Shown piece after piece: positions 24,122 through 30,674 of a DNA stretch of 37,298 nt. The notes below the pieces were generated by a model. It did not search any database. It saw only the letters and a program-made list of their open reading frames with translations, and was not told the DNA's origin. Positions within the stretch are counted from its first letter, which is position 1; each line of letters starts with the position of its first letter. The position numbers were made by a program, and so were the translations under genes. The stretch is from Bacilli bacterium (GTDB lineage Bacteria; Bacillota_I; Bacilli_A; RFN20; CAG-826), in contig JAKSVY010000009.1 in assembly GCA_024413875.1 (NCBI GenBank), positions 1 to 37,298 of the forward strand, read 5' to 3'.

Positions 24122-25831
24122 TTAAACATTGATTGCACTTATCTTTTTAATTGATTTAGGTGAAAGAGGTAAAACCATTTGATCGCTAGGTCCAATAATT
24201 TCTCCTGAAATATATTCAATACCTAATTTCATTACGAGCTCTACTGCTGACCAGTTAGCGATATTAATTGTAATAATTTTCTTCTTAAATGGAAGAAGTC
24301 TTTCGATTAATCCATGTAAGAGAGTAATACTCTTAGCGTCATTTTGTGATTTATCACCGATAAATGAAGCATCGATAATAAAGTAATCCGCCATAGCATA
24401 CACTTCATGAGGAAGTGTTAATTGAGAGTCATTAAGTTCCATAGCAACTTCATAACCACGTGATTTTAATTGTCTTAAGTGATTGATGATTGCATCTTCT
24501 TGTCCGGTTGGAAGATCAACAAATTCTTGTTCATCAAATTTAACAACTACGTTTGCGTTTTTAATATCTTGAATATGTCCAAAGGTTCTAAAGATATACA
24601 AAGTTTCTTGGAACGATACTGGGAAGAAGATTGTATTAACCTTATTCATCTCACAGATAAATCTTGAAATAGCGTTTCTTGAGATTGTTGAGAATAATTC
24701 CTTATCATCTTCTGTTTTAGCCGCATATCTTTTTAATTCTGTAAGAGAATCAAAGAATGTATCGACTGGTTTAACAATTGATTCATAACCAAGGATTTCT
24801 TCTCCAGTTGTGTTATAGATTGGACGATATAAGTAATTGAGCTTTTTATCGCGAATGATTCTTTCAACTTCTGTACGATATTGAGAATCCGCCATATCTT
24901 CAAGCTTCATACCTTGTTGATACCAGATGATGAATTCATTATCTTCTTTACCAATTTCAGCGATAGAAACGACATTATTTATTAATGTATCAACATCGTT
25001 TTTAAATAATTTGTTTTCAATTGCACCGACATTAAAACCAAGAATGTCAGATAAAGAATAAAGGGTTAACAATTTAGAAATCTCATTTTTAAGAGTGTTT
25101 GTAAATTGAATTGATGCATATCTTGTATTGATTGGAAGATTAGATATTAAGATTTGGTGATCTGAATATTCATGCATAATTACTTCCTTAGAAATATAAG
25201 GAAGGAGTAAGTCCTTTACACGAGTAAACGCTAAGTGAGTTAACTCATGGTTGTTATAGTGGGGTCGAAGGTTATAGAAATTTAAACAGAATGTAATACC
25301 TTTATTTTGTTTTGAATCTCTAATTACTTTAGTAAAGCGATCTTTGGTCATGAATAAATGGGTGCCATTAGTAGACATATTATGCTTTGTCATGTACTTA
25401 AGCAAATATGAGTCAATGTGAATAATTTGTTTTTCAAGATCAATCTTTTCGACTAAGAGCATTGAGAAATATTTCTTCTTATTCTTGTTAACTAAGACAT
25501 TGATATCAAGGTATTGGTCTTCATTAGTGTTAGGGTCAAGAAGAGAACCAATCCAAAGGATAAGTTTTTCTCTTTCTTCACTAGGAAATTCATTATAAAA
25601 CTCAGTAATTGATGAACGTTTTTTACGAGATAAATTTGAACGGTTAAAAGAAAGGCATTCACCATTCTTAATATCTAAAACAAACACTCTTAAAGAGTTC
25701 TTAGTTTCTTTGAAATCAACCTTTGCGATACGAGTTTGTTTCTTATAAACCAAAAAGGTAATAAGAAAAACAATTAACGCGATTGCGATTACAGCTACTC
25801 CAACAATAAGTATAATTTCTTCGTATCCCAT
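24122..25831 (-). CDS. Membrane protein with degenerate GGDEF-like and EAL-like domains
   Basis: A 569-residue protein. One transmembrane helix (about 6-29) leads to a soluble region. Residues about 155-310 have the spacing of a GGDEF domain but show HEYSDHQILI where the active loop should be. Residues about 325-560 resemble EAL: LNYLYRPIYNTTGEEILGYE (331-350) matches the start, with E350 of the EAL Glu kept as YESI. Later, MELNDSQL replaces the DDFG loop, YFIIDASF replaces the KID strand, and GEIIGPSD replaces the QG..P end. Most metal and catalytic residues are gone. Probably a nucleotide-sensing or structural protein, not an active cyclase or phosphodiesterase. Its promoter is good and proS is downstream in the same transcript. 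Confidence 0.7.
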   Translation of the reverse strand: MGYEEIILIVGVAVIAIALIVFLITFLVYKKQTRIAKVDFKETKNSLRVFVLDIKNGECLSFNRSNLSRKKRSSITEFYNEFPSEEREKLILWIGSLLDPNTNEDQYLDINVLVNKNKKKYFSMLLVEKIDLEKQIIHIDSYLLKYMTKHNMSTNGTHLFMTKDRFTKVIRDSKQNKGITFCLNFYNLRPHYNNHELTHLAFTRVKDLLLPYISKEVIMHEYSDHQILISNLPINTRYASIQFTNTLKNEISKLLTLYSLSDILGFNVGAIENKLFKNDVDTLINNVVSIAEIGKEDNEFIIWYQQGMKLEDMADSQYRTEVERIIRDKKLNYLYRPIYNTTGEEILGYESIVKPVDTFFDSLTELKRYAAKTEDDKELFSTISRNAISRFICEMNKVNTIFFPVSFQETLYIFRTFGHIQDIKNANVVVKFDEQEFVDLPTGQEDAIINHLRQLKSRGYEVAMELNDSQLTLPHEVYAMADYFIIDASFIGDKSQNDAKSITLLHGLIERLLPFKKKIITINIANWSAVELVMKLGIEYISGEIIGPSDQMVLPLSPKSIKKISAINV

Positions 25832-25845
25832 AAATGTCGAGTAAT

Positions 25846-25873
25846 ATTATACTCAAATAAATGAGTATTTCAA
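25846..25873 (-). promoter_or_regulatory. Promoter of the EAL-like gene
   Basis: TTGAAA (25868-25873), 16-base spacer, TATAAT (25846-25851) on the minus strand. The ATG is 14 bases after the -10 and no Shine-Dalgarno is present, so the leader would be about seven bases. Confidence 0.75.
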
Positions 25874-25972
25874 AATAAACATAAAACTTTAAAACAAAAA
25901 GAATCAGTTTGATTCATTGTTTTATCGTATGTGTAAGCCAAAAGCGCTGCAAAAAGTGATAAAATAGCACAT

Positions 25973-26065
25973 GGAGAAATACCCAAGCTGGTTACGGGGG
26001 CAGTCTCGAAAACTGTATAGGAGATAATATTTCCTACTAGGGTTCGAATCCCTATTTCTCCGCCA
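25973..26065 (+). tRNA. tRNA-Ser(CGA)
   Basis: A class II tRNA with acceptor stem GGAGAAA/TTTCTCC, discriminator G and encoded CCA. The seven-base loop CUCGAAA places anticodon CGA at 26007-26009, reading UCG. The long variable arm (TAGGA...TCCTA) and the T arm GGGTTCGAATCCC are both present. It lies between two leftward operons. Confidence 0.95.
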
Positions 26066-26107
26066 GAAAGTCACTAATTTTAAGTAAAAATATATTGAAA
26101 AATTTTA

Positions 26108-26138
26108 AAGAAAAAACCACATATAGTGGCTTCTTTTC
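26108..26138. terminator. Bidirectional terminator between tRNA-Ser(CGA) and the YitT gene
   Basis: A 7-bp stem with one G-U pair (26114-26120 with 26126-26132) and a five-base loop. T-rich runs follow on both strands, so it can end both the YitT transcript and the tRNA transcript. Confidence 0.75.
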
Positions 26139-27161
26139 TTATTTGATTGGTCTAATGAAGAACCTTCCATAAACCTGTTGAAGAGTTGTGACGTTTACAA
26201 AGCTATCAGCATCTAATTCTTTAATGATTTTGATAGTTTTCTTTAATTCAGCAGATTGAATAACCATATAGACAACAACCTTATCTTCACCAGTGAATGC
26301 ACCCTTACCTTGAACAATTGTTGCAGTGTGTGGAATTTGGGCTAAAAGATAATGAGGAAGATCTCTATTTTTAGTGATGATTTGAAGTTGAACTTTCTTG
26401 TTTCTAACATTGATTGTATCGACAATTAACATCGCTACCAACATATAGATAACTGAGTATAATAAACATGCTGCAGATGCTTCCCATCCAGCGCCTTTAT
26501 TCGATATAAGCATTAATGCTGTATAAACAGCAATAATGACTCCGTTAATATATGTTGAGTATTTACCAACAGAAGTTGACTTCTTTAATGCTAAATAATA
26601 AGAGATAACATCAATGCCGCCAGTTGATGTTTCAACCTTGAAAGCAATTGCACTAGAAAGACCAGTACAAACACCTCCAAAAATGGCTCTTGATAAGAAT
26701 CCTCCACCATTGCTTGAAATGTAGATTGCAAGCTTATTCATTTGAGTAGCAATTGCTGGAACATTCTTAAATAAATATGTAAATAGAGAGACTAATCCAA
26801 CATTAAGAACTGTGAATGAAGCAAAACGAACTCCGATGCCTTTAAATCCAATGATTGCAATTGGAATATTTACCACTGCGAAAGCAATTGAATAAATGAA
26901 GGCAACCTTCTTAGATGAAGGTACAATTAAATTAATGAATAATTCAATAACTTGAGCAATACCAGATGCTCCACCTGTAACAAATGAATGCAAATTTGTC
27001 TCAGCAAGAGGAGCGACAAAAATAACAACTCCAATAGAGAAAATAAAAGCTGAAACAATTGTAGCAATTGTTGTCTTAGCATCATTAAGGAAGGTTTTTA
27101 ACCAAATATGATTGTATAGAAATGATTCTATTTTACTTTGTAAAGTTCTCTTTTTGCGCAT
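26139..27161 (-). CDS. YitT family membrane protein
   Basis: A 340-residue protein with five or six hydrophobic segments (about 30-250), the YitT/DUF161 membrane region. It includes GGASGIAQVIELFINL (63-78) and TSTGGIDVISYYLALKKS (about 175-192). A cytoplasmic C-terminal DUF2179 domain follows (about 255-335; KVQLQIITKN, then FTGEDKVVVYMVIQSAEL). Members occur in multiple copies in Firmicutes; their transport substrate is unknown. A GGAG site precedes the ATG. The gene is alone between a bidirectional terminator and the divergent thioredoxin-like gene. Confidence 0.9.
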   Translation of the reverse strand: MRKKRTLQSKIESFLYNHIWLKTFLNDAKTTIATIVSAFIFSIGVVIFVAPLAETNLHSFVTGGASGIAQVIELFINLIVPSSKKVAFIYSIAFAVVNIPIAIIGFKGIGVRFASFTVLNVGLVSLFTYLFKNVPAIATQMNKLAIYISSNGGGFLSRAIFGGVCTGLSSAIAFKVETSTGGIDVISYYLALKKSTSVGKYSTYINGVIIAVYTALMLISNKGAGWEASAACLLYSVIYMLVAMLIVDTINVRNKKVQLQIITKNRDLPHYLLAQIPHTATIVQGKGAFTGEDKVVVYMVIQSAELKKTIKIIKELDADSFVNVTTLQQVYGRFFIRPIK

Positions 27162-27245
27162 ACTTTTTCTCCGTAGCGAAATTATTCTAACAAAAAATAT
27201 TTATTTTTAAAGCATATTTGGTAAAATGTTAACACTCATCGATTA

Positions 27246-27266
27246 TCTAACTTATTTTTAGTTAGA
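27246..27266. promoter_or_regulatory. Inverted repeat in the YitT/thioredoxin-like intergenic region
   Basis: TCTAACT and AGTTAGA flank a T-rich seven-base centre, 21 bases upstream of the -35 box of the thioredoxin-like gene. The half-sites resemble those of the feo operators, but the arms point the opposite way, so it is not clearly the same site. Confidence 0.3.
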
Positions 27267-27286
27267 TTATTTGGATGTATTAGTTT

Positions 27287-27315
27287 TTGCTTGTTGCTTT
27301 CTATATTTATATAGT
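27287..27315 (+). promoter_or_regulatory. Promoter of the thioredoxin-like gene
   Basis: TTGCTT (27287-27292), 17-base spacer, TATAGT (27310-27315). The leader is about 35 bases and ends in a strong AAGGAGG ribosome binding site before the ATG at 27356. Confidence 0.65.
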
Positions 27316-27355
27316 TTACAATTACAAGCGACGCTTTCTAAGGAGGCAAGAAAAA

Positions 27356-28108
27356 ATGATAGTATTAAACGCAATTGGTGCATTCTTCAAAAAGATTTGG
27401 ACATGGATTAAAGATACAGCATGGATTCAACCATTATTAATTGTTGGTCTTATCTTCGGTGTTATCTTCTCTATTCCTTCAATCGTTAAGGGAATCACAA
27501 AATTAAATGATGAATTAAATTCTAGTGAAACTTACTACACAAAGTTCCAAAAATCACTTAAGGGTGGTAAGACAAGTGAAGCTGATGAACTCACTAACGC
27601 TATCGAAAATGAAGAATTAGGCAAATACGGTGATAAGTTCTTCCTCGCATTTGTGTCAAATGAATGTGCAAACTGTACAGAAGCTAAAGAAGGTTTCGAA
27701 GTTCTTGCTAAAGGTTGGAACGATAAGTACGTTGCAAACGATGGTAAAGATTTCAAGATGTACACAATCTTCACTGATGAAGTTACTGATGAAACAACAT
27801 CATCAAAGACAGCATTCGTTCAATATCTCGATCGTCACATTAAGTTCTTTGAAGATACTGCTTCAAATGCTTATGATACAGATTACTGGAGAAATGGTCA
27901 CTTATCAGAAGCTGACTTAATCGCAATGCACGATGCAGGTACAGACTTCCTTACACCAACAATTCTCTTAATTGATGGTACAGAAAATAACCCAGGTGGT
28001 TATATCGTCTCAGAAGTTATGTTCGGTGTTTCTGGTGATAAGTCTTCTAACAAGGCTGACTTACTCATTGACTGCTGGAACCACGAAGGCGAATTCGCAA
28101 TCGAATAA
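27356..28108 (+). CDS. Membrane-anchored thioredoxin-like protein
   Basis: A 250-residue protein. The start is set by AAGGAGG six bases before the ATG at 27356; a frame opening at a TTG 69 bases upstream is only open reading through the promoter. A single transmembrane helix (about 25-48) is followed by an extracytoplasmic domain. It holds FFLAFVSNECANCTEA, a thioredoxin-type CXXC (C104, C107), and later FLTPTILLIDG, where the conserved cis-Pro would be expected. It is probably a thiol-disulfide oxidoreductase. Codon use is richer in C-ending codons (ttc, atc, tac) than its neighbours, as in a highly expressed gene. It ends at a strong terminator that starts the repeat region. Confidence 0.75.
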   Translation: MIVLNAIGAFFKKIWTWIKDTAWIQPLLIVGLIFGVIFSIPSIVKGITKLNDELNSSETYYTKFQKSLKGGKTSEADELTNAIENEELGKYGDKFFLAFVSNECANCTEAKEGFEVLAKGWNDKYVANDGKDFKMYTIFTDEVTDETTSSKTAFVQYLDRHIKFFEDTASNAYDTDYWRNGHLSEADLIAMHDAGTDFLTPTILLIDGTENNPGGYIVSEVMFGVSGDKSSNKADLLIDCWNHEGEFAIE

Positions 28109-28125
28109 TAAAAATTCAACAAATG

Positions 28126-28167
28126 AAAGGGGCTGTTAAGAAATGAAAATTCTTAACGGCTTTTTTG
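28126..28167 (+). terminator. Terminator of the thioredoxin-like gene, left arm of a 32-base inverted repeat
   Basis: An 11-bp stem with one G-U pair (GCTGTTAAGAA at 28132-28142, TTCTTAACGGC at 28150-28160) and a seven-base loop, then TTTTTTG. Bases 28126-28157 occur again, exactly inverted, at 28516-28547. Confidence 0.9.
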
Positions 28168-28179
28168 TTTTTATCCAAA

Positions 28180-28203
28180 GAACAACTACGTTGTTAAGAA
28201 ATG
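28180..28203 (+). repeat. 24-base direct repeat, copy 1
   Basis: Contains the palindrome AACAAC-TAC-GTTGTT followed by AAGAAATG. Identical to copy 2 at 28324-28347 over all 24 bases; the copies start 144 bases apart. Its GTTAAGAAATG end is also found in the two flanking terminator hairpins. Confidence 0.9.
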
Positions 28204-28323
28204 GATTCACCAAAGCGTTAGGAACGGCAGATATGAGCCGCTTTTTGCCAATTTTCACCTAAAACTGTCCGAATCCTTAGGCCGGGCAACGATTTTGCGA
28301 CCAATATTAGCCAGAATCAGCAG

Positions 28324-28347
28324 GAACAACTACGTTGTTAAGAAATG
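28324..28347 (+). repeat. 24-base direct repeat, copy 2
   Basis: Exact copy of 28180-28203. The sequences after each copy (GGATTCACC-like and AATCGCC) are only loosely similar, so the repeat is the conserved part. Each copy is followed by its own nested stem structure. Confidence 0.9.
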
Positions 28348-28503
28348 AATCGCCGTTGCCAACGAGCCCAAAAAACAATGAGGACTTTTCCCTCGAAGAA
28401 AGTGATGAAGGAAAACATCTAAGGACATTCGCTGGTTCACTTCCCGAGCGGAAAAGAGGTTGTTTTATCTGGATTTCAGCGCAATAAATGTGTTTTTTTG
28501 GAG

Positions 28504-28547
28504 AAAAAAAGAGCTGTTAAGAATTTTCATTTCTTAACAGCCCCTTT
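28504..28547 (-). terminator. Terminator of coaD, right arm of the 32-base inverted repeat
   Basis: A perfect 11-bp stem (GCTGTTAAGAA/TTCTTAACAGC) with a seven-base loop. On the minus strand a run of seven T follows (complement of 28504-28510). On the plus strand CCCCTTTTCTTT follows, so it may also act rightward. Bases 28516-28547 are the inverted exact copy of 28126-28157. Confidence 0.9.
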
Positions 28548-28550
28548 TCT

Positions 28551-29021
28551 TTACTTATTTTTGTATGCTTCAAGCACTGCTTTTGGAACTAACGAAGATA
28601 TATCAATTCCGTTTTTGTATAATTCATCAATACTTGAAGAAGAGATGAATGTTGTTTCTTTGTGAGACATGAAGAAGACAATATCAATGCTTGAATCAAT
28701 ATATTCATTAGCTTCACTGAATTGAAATTCGTATTCAAAGTCAGTTACTGCTCTTAAACCACGAATCATGTGAGTGGCACCATGTTCTTTCGCATACTTT
28801 ATTGATAATCCTGAAGTTGAATCTACTTCAACATTACCCAATCCCTTTACTGAATCTTTAATCATCTCAATTCTATCTTTAACTAAGAAACGAGATTTTT
28901 TATTTGGGTTATCCGCTACTAATATAATAACCTTATCAAATACACGCAACGCACGTGTGACGATATCAATATGTCCAACAGTGATTGGGTCAAAACTTCC
29001 TGGATAAACTGCAATTTTCAT
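28551..29021 (-). CDS. coaD: Phosphopantetheine adenylyltransferase
   Basis: A 156-residue nucleotidyltransferase of normal length for CoaD. It has YPGSFDPITVGHIDIV with the T/HxGH motif (G16-H17), a VADNPNKKSRFLVKDRIEM segment, IRGLRAVTDFEYE and the TTFISSSSIDEL loop that binds ATP. It makes dephospho-CoA from phosphopantetheine and ATP. AAGGAG precedes the ATG. The gene lies two bases after rsmD and is the last of ylbF-rsmD-coaD, an order conserved in Bacilli. Confidence 0.97.
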   Translation of the reverse strand: MKIAVYPGSFDPITVGHIDIVTRALRVFDKVIILVADNPNKKSRFLVKDRIEMIKDSVKGLGNVEVDSTSGLSIKYAKEHGATHMIRGLRAVTDFEYEFQFSEANEYIDSSIDIVFFMSHKETTFISSSSIDELYKNGIDISSLVPKAVLEAYKNK

Positions 29022-29023
29022 AA

Positions 29024-29563
29024 TTATCTCCTTAAGATGGTTACATGCGCTAAACCGTATTTGTATTCTTTAATTTTATTAAAGTATGGATTTGTAATAT
29101 TGAGTGATTGTTCACTTTCAAGCACAAGTATTCCGTTTTCTTTTAATAATCCTTTATTTATAACTATATCTAATAAATCACCATACACTCCTAATTTATA
29201 TGGAGGGTCGGCAAATATAATATCAAATTGATTTGCTTCTTGCCTATTTAAATAAGATAAAACATCTTCTTTAAACATATCAACTTGTCCTAGGACATTG
29301 AGTTTACCAACGTTTCTTTGAATGCAAGAGAAAGCTTTATCGTTTAATTCAACAAATGTTGATTTAGAAGCTCCTCTTGATAATGATTCGAGTCCAAAAG
29401 AGCCAGATCCTGCGAATAAATCTAATACGTTAGAATTATAGATGTCGTTAGATAACGCACTAAAAATACCAGCACGAACCCTATCCATTGTTGGCTTAGT
29501 TGTGTTTACATCTGGAGTGTCTAGTTGACGAGAACGAAACGTTCCACCAATGATTCTAAGCAT
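29024..29563 (-). CDS. rsmD: 16S rRNA (guanine-966-N2)-methyltransferase
   Basis: A 179-residue Rossmann methyltransferase. It opens MLRIIGGTFRSRQLDTPD. VLDLFAGSGSFGLESLSRGA (about 46-65) binds S-adenosylmethionine and FADPPYKLG holds the catalytic DPPY. Length and motifs are normal for RsmD. Its ATG overlaps the ylbF stop, and GAGGG lies just upstream, so the genes are translationally linked. Confidence 0.95.
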   Translation of the reverse strand: MLRIIGGTFRSRQLDTPDVNTTKPTMDRVRAGIFSALSNDIYNSNVLDLFAGSGSFGLESLSRGASKSTFVELNDKAFSCIQRNVGKLNVLGQVDMFKEDVLSYLNRQEANQFDIIFADPPYKLGVYGDLLDIVINKGLLKENGILVLESEQSLNITNPYFNKIKEYKYGLAHVTILRR

Positions 29564-29922
29564 TATTTACCCTCACATCTATGTGTTCTAAAGATATAGA
29601 ACAACTCCTTATTTATTTCTTCATAAAGAAGTCTAACTTCCTTATATGCTAAATTATATTCTTTTACCAAAGGATGGATATCTAAATTGTATTTAGCATC
29701 TGCTAATACTTTTCTTGCTTCACTAGCCTCTTTAGAGTTTTCTCCAAAGTATCTAACAGCATCTTCATAAGAAGTTAACGCTAAATCTTTTTTATAAGAT
29801 AAAACCATTACTTCTTCATCCTTTTCTATTCTAGATTCCAATGAATTAAGTAAAACTACCCTACTATCACTAGCAAGAGTTTCTTTTAATTTATTAACTT
29901 TTTCAAAAAGAATTTCATTCAT
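29563..29922 (-). CDS. ylbF: YlbF-family RNA-degradation regulator
   Basis: A 119-residue all-helical protein of the YlbF/YmcA (DUF964) family. Helical segments such as EDAVRYFGENSKEASEARKVLADAKYNLDIHPLVKEYNLAYKEVRLLYEEINKEL fit it in pieces. A C-terminal Cys (HRCEGK) occurs, as in the iron-sulfur-binding Y complex that modulates RNase Y in B. subtilis. Position upstream of rsmD and coaD supports the assignment, although the usual ylbG between them is missing. No Shine-Dalgarno is seen; a GATAAT box lies six bases before the ATG. Confidence 0.85.
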   Translation of the reverse strand: MNEILFEKVNKLKETLASDSRVVLLNSLESRIEKDEEVMVLSYKKDLALTSYEDAVRYFGENSKEASEARKVLADAKYNLDIHPLVKEYNLAYKEVRLLYEEINKELFYIFRTHRCEGK

Positions 29923-29981
29923 AGCGTTATTATCTTATCAAATTTCAACAAACTATGATACAATTTCATCGGTATAAAAAT

Positions 29982-30542
29982 ATGTTATTTAAAATTGTAA
30001 AAGACACTCAAAAATCACTTAGAGAGAAATGTGTCCCTCTCGAAACTCCATATAAGCAAGAAGATAAAGACTTTGCCTTAGAACTTCTCGATTATCTAAA
30101 GATTTCTCAAGATGATGAATTAAGAGAAAAATACAAAATTAGAGAAGGTGTTGGACTTGCTGCTCCACAAGTCGGAAGAAACGTTCGTGCTTTAGCGGTT
30201 TATTATCCAAAATCACAAAATGAAGATGGAACATTAAACTACGTTCAATACGCTTTATTAAACCCAAAGATTATCTCTAACTCAGTTAAGAAAGTAGCTT
30301 TATCAGGTGGAGAAGGATGCCTATCAGTTGATAACGATCATCAAGGTTATGTCTACCGTTACTTCAAAATTCTTGTTAAAGCATTTGATTGTATTCAAGA
30401 TAAAGAAATTGTTATTACCGCAAGAGGATACGACGCTGTTGTTCTCCAACACGAATTAGATCATTTAGATGGCATTCTCTACTACGATCATATCAATAAA
30501 AAAGACCCAATGTTCAAAGAGCCAGATGGCCAAATAATTTAA
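29982..30542 (+). CDS. def: Peptide deformylase
   Basis: A 186-residue metalloenzyme that removes formyl from nascent proteins. All three motifs are present: GVGLAAPQVG (56-65), EGCLSV (111-116, metal-ligand Cys) and QHELDH (156-161). I choose the ATG at 29982 because the family starts at MLFKIVKDT; an in-frame ATG nine codons earlier lies in the likely promoter (TACAAT at 29959-29964). The longer form between motifs 1 and 2 (NEDGTLNYVQYALLNPKI) is the Gram-positive class II type. A terminator follows directly after the stop. Confidence 0.95.
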   Translation: MLFKIVKDTQKSLREKCVPLETPYKQEDKDFALELLDYLKISQDDELREKYKIREGVGLAAPQVGRNVRALAVYYPKSQNEDGTLNYVQYALLNPKIISNSVKKVALSGGEGCLSVDNDHQGYVYRYFKILVKAFDCIQDKEIVITARGYDAVVLQHELDHLDGILYYDHINKKDPMFKEPDGQII

Positions 30543-30566
30543 GAGGTGTGAAAAACCTCTTTTTAT
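30541..30566 (+). terminator. Terminator of def
   Basis: A 7-bp stem (AAGAGGT at 30541-30547, ACCTCTT at 30555-30561) with a seven-base loop and TTTATTTC after it. The stem begins in the stop codon. Confidence 0.8.
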
Positions 30567-30598
30567 TTCACAATTTTTGACTTTTTTGTTAAATTTTG

Positions 30599-30626
30599 TT
30601 GATTTAAATTAATTATAATTTATAAT
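30599..30626 (+). promoter_or_regulatory. Promoter of rnj
   Basis: TTGATT (30599-30604), 16-base spacer, TATAAT (30621-30626), with a leader of about 40 bases ending in AAAGGAG before the ATG at 30675. Confidence 0.75.
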
Positions 30627-30674
30627 GCTTGTAGATTTTTAGATAACGTAGCGCTCAAAAAAGGAGTATTTCAT

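Larger units (their letters stand above)
28168..28503. other. Gene-free structured region, candidate repeat element or structured RNA
   Basis: No plausible reading frame. Hand count gives about 45% GC over 28201-28440, against about 18% in the spacer at 16021-16080. It contains two copies of a 24-base repeat and two nested folds. Fold 1 pairs GGATTC (28203-28208) with GAATCC (28271-28276), TTAGG (28218-28222) with CCTAA (28258-28262), and CGGC (28225-28228) with GCCG (28237-28240). Fold 2 is a long stem of four segments: 28372-28378 with 28460-28466, 28385-28391 with 28450-28456, 28392-28395 with 28445-28448, and 28400-28405 with 28437-28442. No clear promoter is seen inside. It may be an inactive mobile repeat or a noncoding RNA. 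Confidence 0.6.

Noticed and set aside
25901..25915. Hairpin GAATCA-GTT-TGATTC upstream of tRNA-Ser(CGA)
   Set aside because: A short 6-bp stem with only a weak T-rich run after it; no gene ends nearby on that strand, so I do not call it a terminator.
27287..27355. A 23-codon extension of the thioredoxin-like protein from a TTG
   Set aside because: The TTG is the -35 hexamer of the promoter, and AAGGAGG before the ATG at 27356 decides the start.
28168..28503. CRISPR array
   Set aside because: Only two copies of the 24-base repeat, 144 bases apart, with no regular spacers and no cas genes.
28126..28547. Insertion sequence bounded by inverted repeats
   Set aside because: There is no transposase frame, and the inverted repeats are working terminators. 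A non-autonomous element stays possible and is described as a finding.
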